Shown in pieces: positions 1-9,269 of a stretch of 64,000 nt of DNA. Positions within the stretch are counted from its first letter, which is position 1; each line of letters starts with the position of its first letter. Position numbers and translations under genes: made by a program. Origin of the DNA: Minicystis rosea. Its GTDB lineage: Bacteria; Myxococcota_A; Polyangia; Polyangiales; Polyangiaceae. The notes beneath the pieces were generated by a model, which saw only the letters and a program-made list of their open reading frames with translations, had not been told where the DNA came from and searched no databases. The stretch is taken from positions 15,081,501 through 15,145,500 of the forward strand of contig CP016211.1 in NCBI GenBank assembly GCA_001931535.1. Direction: 5' to 3'.

Positions 1-115
1 CCACGGTGACCAAAACGTAGATTCGCGCTCGCCTGCACGCGAGAACGGCAAGGGATGAAGGCCCTTCTCGCGAACCGTGCCCGCGCTCGGACCGCGTCTC
101 GGGCCGCTCATCGAT

Positions 116-619
116 TCAGAAGGACCAAGTCATGCTCGCCGTGCCGAGCCCGACCGCGATGCTCGGCTTTCGCGATGCTCTGGGTGGCTTGGGCGCCTCG
201 GGCGCGATGGAGCCGAAAGCCCACATCATCGCGCCGGCGCCGGCCACGGCCGTGCTGACCAGGACCATGACGCCACCGCCAACCACACGATCGATTCCGG
301 AGAGGATGCCGTCGTTGTCGTGATGGCCCGTCGCGGCCACCACGAAGCCTCCCACAGTGGTCGCGACCGCAAGGCCGACGGTCACCATACCCCCGATCAT
401 CAAGCCTTCATCCGAATGACGCCGCGGCTCGGGGAGAGCCGATGCGTGCTGGAGATCGCGCCCTGACACCGCGCGACCCAGGGGAGGGGGGCTCGGGCTC
501 GGCTGCGGCGGGGTTGGTGACTGTGCTGCTGGAGGCTGCGATGCCTCTTGTGCTCCCGCCGGAAACGGAAGCAGGAGCGATGTCAGGCCCGCAGCAAGGA
601 CGACCGGCATGATGCGCAT
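116..619 (-). CDS. Small exported membrane-associated protein, unknown function
   Basis: No family is recognised. The product of about 168 residues begins with a hydrophobic signal sequence (MRIMPVVLAAG...) ending near AGA, followed by a Pro/Gln/Ser-rich linker (residues ~25-50) and two hydrophobic Gly/Val/Ala-rich segments that could be transmembrane helices. The ATG at 619 is chosen over an upstream in-frame start at 691 because a GGGGAGG ribosome site lies just before it and because the signal sequence starts there. The Pro-rich periplasmic linker plus two helices resembles many small myxobacterial envelope proteins. Function is unknown. Confidence 0.6.
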   Translation of the reverse strand: MRIMPVVLAAGLTSLLLPFPAGAQEASQPPAAQSPTPPQPSPSPPPLGRAVSGRDLQHASALPEPRRHSDEGLMIGGMVTVGLAVATTVGGFVVAATGHHDNDGILSGIDRVVGGGVMVLVSTAVAGAGAMMWAFGSIAPEAPKPPRASRKPSIAVGLGTASMTWSF

Positions 620-1231
620 GGGTAACCTCCCCGAGCTCGCGGAGCGCGTATGCGAGGACGCGGCGCCCCTCGGCCCGACGCGCATTGGCAATGGTCGTGC
701 CCTCCGTCACGATACGTGTTTTCCGGCGATCGTCACGAAGGCCGTGCCGCACGCGGGCACCACGCTACGCGCCGCGAGGGCGTGATGTGAAAAGCCGTGG
801 GAGCCGTCATGCCCCGCTGCCGGAGACATGATGTCTCCTCATCGCACCTTCCCATCATGTCTGGGTCGACGTGGTGTGTTGTCGAGAGCAGGGCAGATGT
901 CGACGGCGTCGCCTCCGTGGGCATCTTGCGGCGAGGTGTGGTGTGATGAGCCAACGTCCGTCGTGATTACGTGGCATTGGGCGCGTCGGTCACGGAACGT
1001 TGGGGCAATCGTTGGAATCGGGTCGAGACCCAGTCGACCACGCGTCGTGAGAACGGGTCGAACCGTACCGTTTCGGCCTCGATCCATGCGCGAAAAGCTC
1101 CTCGTTTCTCATGGCTCCGACGCATTCTCGGGTGCCCACGAAACCGGGTGAGATTCACCTTCACCGATATTGCTGCAGAATCGATCCCCGGCGCCGTGGA
1201 TTCCTCCGAGCGGCAATGTTACTGCGCATCG
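620..1231. other. Non-coding gap between two divergent genes
   Basis: Open frames across this 612-bp gap have no recognisable protein character. The only structured signal is the near-perfect palindrome at 822-838, listed separately, and a repeated half-site CATCATGTC at 853-861. The gap must hold the promoters of the exported protein to the left (minus strand) and the GMC oxidoreductase to the right (plus strand). Confidence 0.5.
822..838. promoter_or_regulatory. Palindromic operator-like site
   Basis: GGAGACATGATGTCTCC has 8-bp arms around one central base. A further CATCATGTC (853-861) repeats the right-hand part of the GACATGATG half-site in inverted orientation 19 bp later. It is a candidate repressor or activator site in the divergent intergenic region. 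The factor is unknown; this is inference from symmetry only. Confidence 0.35.
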
Positions 1232-4200
1232 ATGATGGAAAATGGCGCCCGCCGCGTCGAGCCCATTGCATCGGACATAGGGCTCCTCGCTGCAACCTCC
1301 GAGGTCATCGTCGTCGGATCGGGGTATGGCGGCGCGGTGGCGGCGGCGCGCTTCGCGCGGGCCGGGGTTTCGGTCACGGTGTTGGAGCGTGGACGCGAAT
1401 ATCTGCCGGGCGACTTTCCCACGACGGTCCCGGGGGTCGGCGCTGCCACCCGTGTCGAGCGGGCGCGCGATGCGCTGGGGCGGAGCGATGCGCTGTTCCA
1501 GTTCCACGTCGGGGACGAGATGACCATTCTCTCGGCCTGCGGGCTCGGGGGCGGATCGCTCGTCAACAGCGGCGCGGTGGCGCGGCCCGAGGCCTCGGTG
1601 CTCGCCGATGGCCGCTGGCCCGCGGCCCTCCGGGAGGATCACGCGGGCATCGATCGCGCGTACGAGCGCGCCTTCGCCATGCTCGCGCCGGCGAGCTACC
1701 CGGCCGGAGGGAAGACGCTCCCCAAGGCGCGCGCGCTCCACGAGGCGGCGGAGCGCGGCGGCGGCACCGTGAAGGACCTCCCGGTCACCATCTCCTTCGA
1801 GGCGGGACCGAACCACGTGGGCGTGCCCATGGCCGCCTGCACGCTGTGCGGCGGCTGCAACGCGGGGTGCAATCAGGGCGCGAAGGGCACGCTCTCCACG
1901 AGCTACCTCGCCGATGCGGTCGCGCACGGCGCGGCCGTGTTCACCTCCGTCGACGTGCACAGCATCACGCGCGGGGGCGACGCTTGGCTCGTGGCCTGCG
2001 ATCTCCGCGGGCTCGGGCGCGAGCGGTTCGCGGCCCCGCGGATCGTGCTCCGCGCGCGGGTCGTCGTGCTCGCCGCCGGGGTGATGGGCACGACGGGCAT
2101 CTTGCTCCGGTCGCGCGCGCGCGGCCTCCCGCTCTCCGACCGCGTCGGCGAGCGGGTGAGCGCCAATGGCAACAAGCTCGGCTTCGCCTACGATACGGGC
2201 GTGCGCCGCGACTGCCGCGGGACGTCGGCGGATCGCGCGGTCGGGCCGGGGATCTCGGCGGCGCTCCACTCGTGCGCCGCGGGGAGCGACGTGGTCATCG
2301 AGGACGGCGCGTATCCCGCGTGGGCCGTTCGACCGATGGAGGCCGCGCTCCTGGCGCTGTCGCTCGGCGATGGAGCGCGCGAGGCGCAGGGGCTCGTGCG
2401 ACGGATCGCGAGCCCGTCGCGCGCCGCGGCGGAGACCATGAATCTGCTGGCGATGTCGCACGACACGTCGGCGGGGCGCATCTCGCTCGATGGGGATCGG
2501 CCGCACGTGTCGTGGCCCAGGCAGGTCGGGGCGACCGACGTCGAGCGGCGGCTGCGCGAGGTGGCGGCTGCGCTCGACGGGCAGTTCGTCTCCTGGCCCG
2601 CGCGGATGACGACGCATCCCCTCGGCGGATGCGTGATGGCGGAGCGCGCCGAAGACGGGGCGGTCGACGCGGCCGGCCGCGTGTTCGCGGGCCCTTCAGG
2701 CGACGCCGTGCACCCTCACCTCTACGTGGCCGATGCCTCGGCGATCCCGGTGTCGCTCGCCACCAATCCGCTCTGGACCATCACCGCGCTCGCCGAGCGC
2801 ACGAGCGCGCTGGCCTGCGCCGAGCTCGGCTTTCGCTTCGACGACGCGGTCCGCCCGGCTTCTGCGCGGCGATCGCGGGCCGATGGTTTGCGGTTCACCG
2901 AGCGCCTCGCCGGGAAGGCAGCGATCGGTGACGACGACACCGCGCTCGAGCTGACCATCTCGATCACCGTCGAGGCGCCCGAGGCGCTGTCGGCGGATCC
3001 CGGCCGGTCGATGCGCTTCGTCGGCACCGCGCAGGCCCCCGCGCTCTCGCCCGATCCGCTCGCCGTCACCGAGGGACGCTTCTCGTTCTTCGAGCGCGCC
3101 GCCGAGCGCGCCGACGCGTACCGCATGACGTACGCGTGCCTCCTGACCAGCGCCGCGGGCCGGCGTTTCTTCCTGCGCGGGGTCAAGGACGTCCACGCCG
3201 CGGGCGAGGGGCCGCTCGAGTTCTGGCGCGACACGACGCGCCTCGAGGTGGAGCTCTACGACGGCCCCGATCGTGACGCGCGGCCGCTCGGTCGCGGCAC
3301 GTTGCTTCTGACGGCGCCCGATTTCCTGCGGCAGCTCTCCACGCTGCGCCCCGTGGGCGAGAGCTCGGCGGCCGCGCCCGCGCACCTCGGTGGCTTCTTC
3401 CTCGGCCGGCTGCGTGACGTCTACGGCTCGTTCGCGCGCCCCGCGGTTCGGATGCCCGCCGCGTCCCGCGGGGCGCGCTCGCGGGCGCTGCGCGCGCCTT
3501 CACCCGAGCTCCACCGGGCGCGCACCGCCGACGGAGTGAGCCTGCCCCTGTACCGCTACCGTGGAGGCACGCGTGGGCCCGTGGCCCTGATCCATGGCTA
3601 CGCGGCCAGCGCCTCGTCGTTCGACCTCGACACCGTGGACGAGAACCTGGTCGAGCACCTGTGCGCGCGCGGCTACGACGTGTGGGTGCTCGCGTGGCGT
3701 GCCAACGGGGCCCTCGAAGACGGAGGCCGGCCGTTCACGCTCGACGACGTGGCCCGCTTCGATCACCCGGCGTGCGTCGAGCGCGTCTGCGCCGTCACCG
3801 GCGCCGAAGGCGTGCACGTGATCGCGCATTGTCTCGGCTCGCAGACGTTTCTCATGTCGATGCTGCGGAGCTCTCTGCGCCCGCGCGTGCGATCCATCGC
3901 CTGCTTGCAGGTGGCGGCCCACTGGGAGTCTCCGCCTCTCCTCGGCGTGAAGGTGCACACCCGCCTCCCCAATCTGCTCGACGGTCTGCGCATCTCGGCG
4001 CTGCCCGCCGGCGCCTTCGATCGCGACGGCGCCGCGTTGCGGCTCCTCGACGCCGCGCTCCACCTGCACCCGCGCGGCAAGGGCCAGCGCTGCCGCAACC
4101 CGAGCTGCCGCCGCAGCGCCATGCTCTTCGGCGAGCTGTTCCGCCACGAGAACCTGAACGCGGCGACCCACGACCGCATCGCCGAGCACGTCGCCACCGC

Positions 4201-4522
4201 GCCCGTGCGGCCGTTCATCCAGATGGCCAAGATCGCGCGCCGCCGCGAGCTCATCGACATGGAGGGCCGCTCCTACCTCGCCGATCTCCGGCCGCTCGAT
4301 CTGCCGATGACGTTCCTCCACAGCGACGGTAACGAGGTCGTCGGCGCGGGCACCACGGGGCGCACTTGGCAGCTCCTCCGCGAGACCTGGGGCGACCGCC
4401 GCTACCGCCGCGTCGTGCTCCCCGGCTACGGCCACTTGGATGCGCTGATCGGCAAGAACGCAGCGCACGACGTCTTTCCTCACCTCGTCGATCACCTCGA
4501 GCGCGCCGAGGCCGTGGCGTGA
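1232..4522 (+). CDS. GMC (cholesterol-oxidase-like) oxidoreductase fused to an alpha/beta hydrolase
   Basis: A two-enzyme fusion of about 1,096 residues. The N-terminal half is a GMC flavoprotein: an FAD Rossmann motif VVGSGYGGAVAAARFARAG near residue 30, a cysteine-rich stretch CTLCGGCNAGC typical of the cholesterol-oxidase-like branch, and a C-terminal HPLGGCVM...VADASAIPVSLATNP signature. A linker domain of the kind found in this branch follows (MTYACLLTSAAGRRFFLRG). The last ~330 residues are an alpha/beta hydrolase (VALIHGYAASASSF, oxyanion region; GYGHLDALIG, catalytic His). The nucleophile elbow reads AHCLGS, so the usual Ser is Cys867. The product probably oxidises and cleaves a lipid or sterol-like substrate. 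Starts at 1232 and 1235 are adjacent; the open frame continues upstream without family similarity. The SRPBCC gene downstream overlaps its stop. Confidence 0.85.
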   Translation: MMENGARRVEPIASDIGLLAATSEVIVVGSGYGGAVAAARFARAGVSVTVLERGREYLPGDFPTTVPGVGAATRVERARDALGRSDALFQFHVGDEMTILSACGLGGGSLVNSGAVARPEASVLADGRWPAALREDHAGIDRAYERAFAMLAPASYPAGGKTLPKARALHEAAERGGGTVKDLPVTISFEAGPNHVGVPMAACTLCGGCNAGCNQGAKGTLSTSYLADAVAHGAAVFTSVDVHSITRGGDAWLVACDLRGLGRERFAAPRIVLRARVVVLAAGVMGTTGILLRSRARGLPLSDRVGERVSANGNKLGFAYDTGVRRDCRGTSADRAVGPGISAALHSCAAGSDVVIEDGAYPAWAVRPMEAALLALSLGDGAREAQGLVRRIASPSRAAAETMNLLAMSHDTSAGRISLDGDRPHVSWPRQVGATDVERRLREVAAALDGQFVSWPARMTTHPLGGCVMAERAEDGAVDAAGRVFAGPSGDAVHPHLYVADASAIPVSLATNPLWTITALAERTSALACAELGFRFDDAVRPASARRSRADGLRFTERLAGKAAIGDDDTALELTISITVEAPEALSADPGRSMRFVGTAQAPALSPDPLAVTEGRFSFFERAAERADAYRMTYACLLTSAAGRRFFLRGVKDVHAAGEGPLEFWRDTTRLEVELYDGPDRDARPLGRGTLLLTAPDFLRQLSTLRPVGESSAAAPAHLGGFFLGRLRDVYGSFARPAVRMPAASRGARSRALRAPSPELHRARTADGVSLPLYRYRGGTRGPVALIHGYAASASSFDLDTVDENLVEHLCARGYDVWVLAWRANGALEDGGRPFTLDDVARFDHPACVERVCAVTGAEGVHVIAHCLGSQTFLMSMLRSSLRPRVRSIACLQVAAHWESPPLLGVKVHTRLPNLLDGLRISALPAGAFDRDGAALRLLDAALHLHPRGKGQRCRNPSCRRSAMLFGELFRHENLNAATHDRIAEHVATAPVRPFIQMAKIARRRELIDMEGRSYLADLRPLDLPMTFLHSDGNEVVGAGTTGRTWQLLRETWGDRRYRRVVLPGYGHLDALIGKNAAHDVFPHLVDHLERAEAVA

Positions 4523-5028
4523 GCGTCTGGTTCGACTGTGACTCGTGCTGGGACGGCTTCCTCGACGACGCCCCCGCTCGCATCGATCTCTCCGAACTCG
4601 TCCCCGCGTCCGCGTCCGACGTCTTCGAAGCGATCGTCGATCCCGCGCGGAGGGCCGCCTGGTCGCCTGGCGTGCGTGATGCTCGCTGGCTCTCTCCGTC
4701 GCCGCCGAGCGTCGGCTCCGAGCGTCGGTTGATTCACCCTCTGCTGCGCGCCGACCAGCGCCTCGCCGTCCTCGAGCCGGCGCGCCGCTGCGCGTTCTAC
4801 GCCGTGCGAACCGGCTCGCTGGCGCTCAGCCAGCTCATGGAGGAGTTCGTGCTCGACGAGGAGCCGTGGGGGACACGCGTTCGCTGGCGCATCGGCTGGC
4901 GGCTGCGCCTCCCGCTCCGCATGCTGGAGCCGAGCACCGTCGCCGCCGCAAGTCGCGTGCTGCCATCCCACCTCGCCGCGCTGCGCGCGTACTGCGACGC
5001 GAGGAGCGCCGCGCGGGCTGCGCGGTGA
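4519..5028 (+). CDS. SRPBCC (START/polyketide cyclase-like) lipid-binding protein
   Basis: The GTG start at 4519 overlaps the TGA stop of the GMC-hydrolase gene (GTGA), so the two are translationally coupled. The 169-residue product looks like an SRPBCC helix-grip protein: an N-terminal segment IDLSELVPASASDVFEAIVDP followed by WSPGV, alternating beta strands and a long C-terminal helix. This fold binds hydrophobic ligands, which fits a partner that presents or sequesters the lipid substrate or product of the upstream enzyme. The physical link is seen in the sequence; the functional link is inference. Confidence 0.7.
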   Translation: MSVWFDCDSCWDGFLDDAPARIDLSELVPASASDVFEAIVDPARRAAWSPGVRDARWLSPSPPSVGSERRLIHPLLRADQRLAVLEPARRCAFYAVRTGSLALSQLMEEFVLDEEPWGTRVRWRIGWRLRLPLRMLEPSTVAAASRVLPSHLAALRAYCDARSAARAAR

Positions 5029-5161
5029 TCGTCGAGAGCGATCCGATCCGGCCTTCGATGAGCACGTCGCTCACGGCAAGGCGCCGCCCAGCGCGTCGTC
5101 GGTGATCTCGAGACGAGCTCGTCGACGAGAAGATCGTCGAGCCTGAGTTTTCGGGGACGCT

Positions 5162-6088
5162 TCAGTGCGCGAGCGCGCGTTCGATGCGGGTCTTCAACGT
5201 GAGGATCTCGCCTCGGAGCTCGGCGGGGGCTTCCGCGTGGGCACGCGAGAGCAGCTCGGGCAGGACGGGGTGCTCGACCAGCATCATGGCCACACCGATG
5301 CGCTGGCGGGCCGCGGGCGAGCGAAGGGGGAAGGCGCTCACCAGCGCGCGGGCCGCGATCTCGCGCACGGCGAGGCCCGTCGCAGCGACCGAGGGGCCGA
5401 GCGCTTTCCACGCCCAGCTCGATCCGATCGTGCCGAGCGCGCCGGCCACGAGCTCGGTCGTCGCGTCGTCGGGCGCGGTCGCGAGCAAGCCGCCGAGGTG
5501 CTTGGCGGCCTCGACGCGCCGGCACTGACCGAGCCCATGGACGGCGGCCTGGTGGAGCGGATCGGTGAAGACGGCGTGCCGCGTGAGCGCCGAGAGGTCG
5601 GCGTCTCCGCAGAGCCGACCCAACGCTTCGGCGGCGGCGCGGAGCACCTGGGCATCGGTCGTCCCGCTCTCCAGCGCGGCCGAGAGCACCGGTCCGCTGC
5701 GCGGATCGCGCAGCAGGCCGACGGCTTCCAGCATGCCGACGGTGAGCGCGGCGCGCTGCGGATCGGTGAGCACCGCGCTCGGGCCGTCGAACGCGAGCGC
5801 GCTCAACATCGGCAGGAGCGCGGACGCGCCCATGGCGCGCAGCTCGTGCGCCGCATTGGGCTTGGGGTTCTGGTACTTGAGGTAGACCTCCGGCTGGATG
5901 CCGCGGACCTCGAACACGGCGCGGTAGCTGTCGGGGCGGGCCTTGCGATCAGCCGCGATCTCCGCCGCGAGCGAAGCGCGCGCCGCCGGCGAGAGCTTCG
6001 CGGTGCGCACCGCGAGCCCGTCGGCGAAGGCCGGCGCGGCGGTCAACGTGAGCGTCAGGGCAGCGAGGGTCGTGCCGATGCGATTCAT
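5162..6088 (-). CDS. Exported HEAT-repeat-like protein, coupled to the deiminase gene
   Basis: A 308-residue protein with a Sec signal peptide (MNRIGTTLAALTLTLTAAPAFA) followed by helical repeats rich in Leu/Ala, for example LRAAAEALGRLCGDADLSAL and LVAGALGTIGSSWAWKALG, which resemble HEAT/PBS-lyase repeats. The start at 6088 has a GAGGTGG ribosome site 3 nt away. An alternative ATG at 6100 overlaps the stop of the upstream deiminase gene (ATGA). Either way the two genes form a tight operon, so this protein may be a periplasmic scaffold or partner of the deiminase. No enzymatic motif is visible. Confidence 0.65.
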   Translation of the reverse strand: MNRIGTTLAALTLTLTAAPAFADGLAVRTAKLSPAARASLAAEIAADRKARPDSYRAVFEVRGIQPEVYLKYQNPKPNAAHELRAMGASALLPMLSALAFDGPSAVLTDPQRAALTVGMLEAVGLLRDPRSGPVLSAALESGTTDAQVLRAAAEALGRLCGDADLSALTRHAVFTDPLHQAAVHGLGQCRRVEAAKHLGGLLATAPDDATTELVAGALGTIGSSWAWKALGPSVAATGLAVREIAARALVSAFPLRSPAARQRIGVAMMLVEHPVLPELLSRAHAEAPAELRGEILTLKTRIERALAH

Positions 6089-6096
6089 GATCCACC

Positions 6097-7968
6097 TCAT
6101 CGTCCGGTCTCCCACCATTTCACGCTGGAGAAGGGCGCGCTCGCTTCGGGGTTGGAGCCGCAATGAACCTCGCCGTCGAGGATGTGATAGTAGGTCCAGT
6201 CGTCCACGAAGGTGATCTGGAGCCCTTTTCCGTCGCTGCCGAGCGCGTTGGCGTCGGTGCCGAGCCGGGCGGTCATCTCCTTCTTGAAGATGTCGACGCC
6301 GTCGATCACGGGCCCGAACGGATCGGGCGGCGCGATGACGTTGCCCATCACGAGCATGTTCACGAGCCCCGGGTTCCACGCCACTTTGCCGCCGGCGATC
6401 TCCTCGTAGATGGTGGGGATCTCGATGATCTCGTCGTCCGCGAGCCCGATCTCGTCCTTGAGCTGGGCCACGACGGCGTCGATCTCCGCCTGCGCCTCCT
6501 GCGACCAGCCCATGAGATCGGTGTCGGCGAGCGCGTCGTCGATCGACGTCTCGGCCGAGATCTCCGTGTAGCTCTCGCCCTCGTAGCGCTTCTTGCCGAC
6601 GAACATGTGCACGTCGCCGTGACCGTCGGTCTGCGCCTGCTCCAGCATTTGCCGCGCGAGCCGGGGCGAGGCGCAGAGGAGCTTCCAACCGCGCGGCGTG
6701 GCCGCGGGCACGAAGCTCAGGAACTCGTCGATATGACCGACGTAGAGCCAGTCGCTCTTCACCACGAGGTGCGGCGCTTGGAGCTGCTGCGCGTCGTAGA
6801 ACGCGCCCGTCTCCGTCAGGACGTGCGACCCCGTGATGATGCGGCCGAGCGGGAAGCTCGCGCTCTTGGCCGCGTTCTCGTACGCGGGGATGAGATCGTG
6901 GTTGCCGTGGGAGTCGTACGTCTCCCCGCTCCACTTCTGTTTGTAGATCTCGATGATGCCGCGATCGGGGCCGAGGTAGCTCTTCTTGAGCCACGTGATC
7001 GGGAGGTAGGCGTCGACCTCTTGATCGGCCTGCCCCCACGGACGCGCGTTGGCGATCCGCATGCCCTGCGCCACGCCGCCGGGCCCCGGGATCGCGGTCC
7101 ACGCGGTCTGGAAGATGTCCTGCGTCCACTGGTCGTCCCAGTTCTTGATCGTGTTCAAGGTGACGCCGGCCTGCTTGGAGGCATCGCCGAGCCCCTTCAC
7201 GAACACGCTCGACGCATTGTTCGCCCACACGGTGTCGAACGAAGACAGGTTGCCGAAGAGCACCCAGGGCGCGACCCGCATGCGCGCGTGATCGATGCCG
7301 TCGGGCGCGTCCGTCGTGGTGAACGGCGTGCCACCTTCCTTGTCGAGGATCTTCAGGGTGAGATCGACGTCGCCGCTCCACGCGTCCTCTTCCGACGCGC
7401 GGAAGCGCCGGCCCTCGATGCCGAGCTCGACGCCCGCCTTGACCTCGTCGGTGGTGAGCGTGGCCTCGAGCACCTGCATGGCGCACGGTTGCTTCGGCCC
7501 CGCGCTGCACGCGCCGAGGCTGCCCGCGATCGCCACCCACGTGCCGTCCGGGTTCTTCTTGAAGATGCGCACCGCCGGCGCCGAGGCCGCGTCGACGCCC
7601 ACCTTGCCGACGGCGCCCGCGGGCGCGTCGGGGAAGGGGGCCACGCGGAAGCGCGCCAGGTCGAGCAGATCGGCGTCGCCGTTGATGACGTCGTCTTCGG
7701 CGTCCGCGATCTTGTCGCCGTCGTCGTCGTCGAGGTTGGCGAGGAACGAGGCGCCGACCTTGTCGTCGAAGTCGTTGCGATGGGCGCGATCGCCTGCGCT
7801 CGCGAGATCGACGACGCCGTCGCGATCCGCGTCGACGTAGAGCGCGACGACGGGCTGCGGTGTGGAACCACCGCCGCCGCCGGTGCCCGGGTTGGTTGAT
7901 TCACTGCTGCCGCAACCGGCGGCGAGCGCGAGGGGAACGAGAGAGAGCCACCGGGGAGTGCTGCGCAT
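6097..7968 (-). CDS. Lipoprotein protein-arginine deiminase (PAD) homologue
   Basis: A 623-residue lipoprotein: signal peptide with lipobox LAAGC (Cys19), a Gly-rich tether, then Asp-rich segments with DxDxDG-like calcium-binding character (YVDADRDGVVD, NLDDDDGDKIAD). The C-terminal half carries every catalytic element of the animal/cyanobacterial PAD family: the first Asp in QWTQD (Asp284), His and Asp in GHIDEF (His412, Asp414), and the nucleophile Cys in GEVHCGSN (Cys603, 20 residues from the end, as in vertebrate PADs). The family hydrolyses peptidyl-arginine to citrulline in a calcium-dependent way. The lipobox places it on the outer surface or in the periplasm. It is followed directly by the HEAT-like exported protein. 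The assignment is strong from the motifs; substrates are unknown. Confidence 0.85.
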   Translation of the reverse strand: MRSTPRWLSLVPLALAAGCGSSESTNPGTGGGGGSTPQPVVALYVDADRDGVVDLASAGDRAHRNDFDDKVGASFLANLDDDDGDKIADAEDDVINGDADLLDLARFRVAPFPDAPAGAVGKVGVDAASAPAVRIFKKNPDGTWVAIAGSLGACSAGPKQPCAMQVLEATLTTDEVKAGVELGIEGRRFRASEEDAWSGDVDLTLKILDKEGGTPFTTTDAPDGIDHARMRVAPWVLFGNLSSFDTVWANNASSVFVKGLGDASKQAGVTLNTIKNWDDQWTQDIFQTAWTAIPGPGGVAQGMRIANARPWGQADQEVDAYLPITWLKKSYLGPDRGIIEIYKQKWSGETYDSHGNHDLIPAYENAAKSASFPLGRIITGSHVLTETGAFYDAQQLQAPHLVVKSDWLYVGHIDEFLSFVPAATPRGWKLLCASPRLARQMLEQAQTDGHGDVHMFVGKKRYEGESYTEISAETSIDDALADTDLMGWSQEAQAEIDAVVAQLKDEIGLADDEIIEIPTIYEEIAGGKVAWNPGLVNMLVMGNVIAPPDPFGPVIDGVDIFKKEMTARLGTDANALGSDGKGLQITFVDDWTYYHILDGEVHCGSNPEASAPFSSVKWWETGR

Positions 7969-8247
7969 GAAGGCCTCGGGGTTCGGAACGAGCCGCAGAG
8001 GTTAGGCGTTGCGCGTCCTCGCAGGCGTCGAAATCGAACCGCGCAGTGCGTCGAAGTGAACGGCAAAACGGCTGCGGAGCGAGTGGGGATCTCAGCCCCG
8101 GGGCTGCTTTGTGTCCGCGCGCATCTTCGATGACGCTCGTCCGATCCGTGCAGACAGATCGCGGATGGAAACGTCGTGCGGCGTTTGTGATCTTCACCCC
8201 CGTGGGCGCTCATCTCTCCTCAACCGAGTGAAGCCGCGCCTGCGCCG

Positions 8248-9144
8248 TCAGCTCCGCCGGTGGCTCTGCTCGTACCAATCGGCGATCTCGCTGCCCGTCG
8301 CGATCCAGACCTCACGACGCGAGGTGATGTGGGCGAGCGCCTGGTCGAAGTATTTGCTCCGGTGGGGATGCCCCATCAAGAACGGATGGAGGCAGATCGC
8401 CATCACGCGTCCTGATCGAGCGCCGTCCTCGTAGAGCCCATCGAACTGATCGCGGATCGTCTGCCCGAAGGCTTCACCGCTCTGCCCCTGTTCGAGGAAG
8501 GCCGTGTAGTCGTTGATCTCGACCGAGTACGGCAGCGACAGCATCGACCCGCTCTTCACGCGCATCGGGTAGGGTTGCTCGTCGTTGACCCAGTTGGCGA
8601 CGTAGCGAATGCCGGCCTCGGCGAGCAGGTCCAGCGTGCGGTGCGATTCGGAGAGCCCGGGGCTGAGCCAACCGCGCGGTCGCTTGCCGGTGCCTCGCAC
8701 GATGGTCTCGAGCGCGGAGCGCACGAGCTCTCGCTCCTCCTCCTCCGACTGCGCGTTGATCATCGTGGAGTTGTTGGTGCCGTGGCCCATCCATTCCCAG
8801 CCGAGCGCATTGCCAGCCTCGATGATGCGCGGGTAGTGCTGGCAGACATCGGCGTTGAGCGCGGCGGTGCCCTTGACCCCCTGCTTCTCCATCACCTCCA
8901 TCATCCGCCAGATGCCGACGCGAACACCGTAGTCGCGCCAAGCATAATTGAGCACGTCGGGAACGAAGCTCGTGGTCGCGGCGATGATCGAGCTCGACGG
9001 GCGATCGAACAGAAAGTGCTCGATGTTGGGGACGACCCAGACCGCCACGCGTGCACCGTTGGGAAAGCGCAACGGAGGACGGTCGACGATGGCGGAGTAC
9101 GGATAACGATCGTGCTGCTCGGGCAGCGCTGAAGCTCGCGACAT
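8248..9144 (-). CDS. Polysaccharide deacetylase family protein (PuuE/allantoinase-like)
   Basis: A 298-residue NodB-homology-domain enzyme. It has the first metal motif in TAALNADVCQHYP and the second in MGHGTNNS, then the barrel strands RGWLSPGLSES and AICLHPFLMGHPHRSKY. This arrangement, starting with RYPYSAIVDRPPLRFPNGARVAVWV, matches the PuuE-type allantoinase/peptidoglycan-deacetylase-like branch more than chitin deacetylases. It has no signal peptide, so a cytoplasmic amide hydrolase (ureide or similar) is more likely than a cell-wall enzyme. An AGGAGAC ribosome site precedes the ATG. It is divergent from a LysR regulator that probably controls it. Confidence 0.75.
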   Translation of the reverse strand: MSRASALPEQHDRYPYSAIVDRPPLRFPNGARVAVWVVPNIEHFLFDRPSSSIIAATTSFVPDVLNYAWRDYGVRVGIWRMMEVMEKQGVKGTAALNADVCQHYPRIIEAGNALGWEWMGHGTNNSTMINAQSEEEERELVRSALETIVRGTGKRPRGWLSPGLSESHRTLDLLAEAGIRYVANWVNDEQPYPMRVKSGSMLSLPYSVEINDYTAFLEQGQSGEAFGQTIRDQFDGLYEDGARSGRVMAICLHPFLMGHPHRSKYFDQALAHITSRREVWIATGSEIADWYEQSHRRS

Positions 9145-9269
9145 GATCTCTGTCTCCTGCTCGGGGCCGAGCCGCAGCCGAAGGGCTGTGCGGCGACGCC
9201 GGCCACCACGCTCGCGAAGAGGGTAGCCGCGCCGAGCTTCGAGACAATTGTGCTACGGTTTCGAACACA

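Noticed and set aside
1109..2617. Long open frame opposite the GMC gene (about 500 codons)
   Set aside because: An Arg-rich frame without domains, fully opposite a strong gene; a usual effect of 70% GC codon bias. Similar long antisense frames at 6163-7899, 18700-20835, 27156-29375, 34328-36490 and 40599-42134 were dropped for the same reason.
8093..8106. Palindrome CAGCCCCGGGGCTG as a terminator or operator
   Set aside because: Short, GC-only and expected by chance at this base composition; not placed near a gene end.
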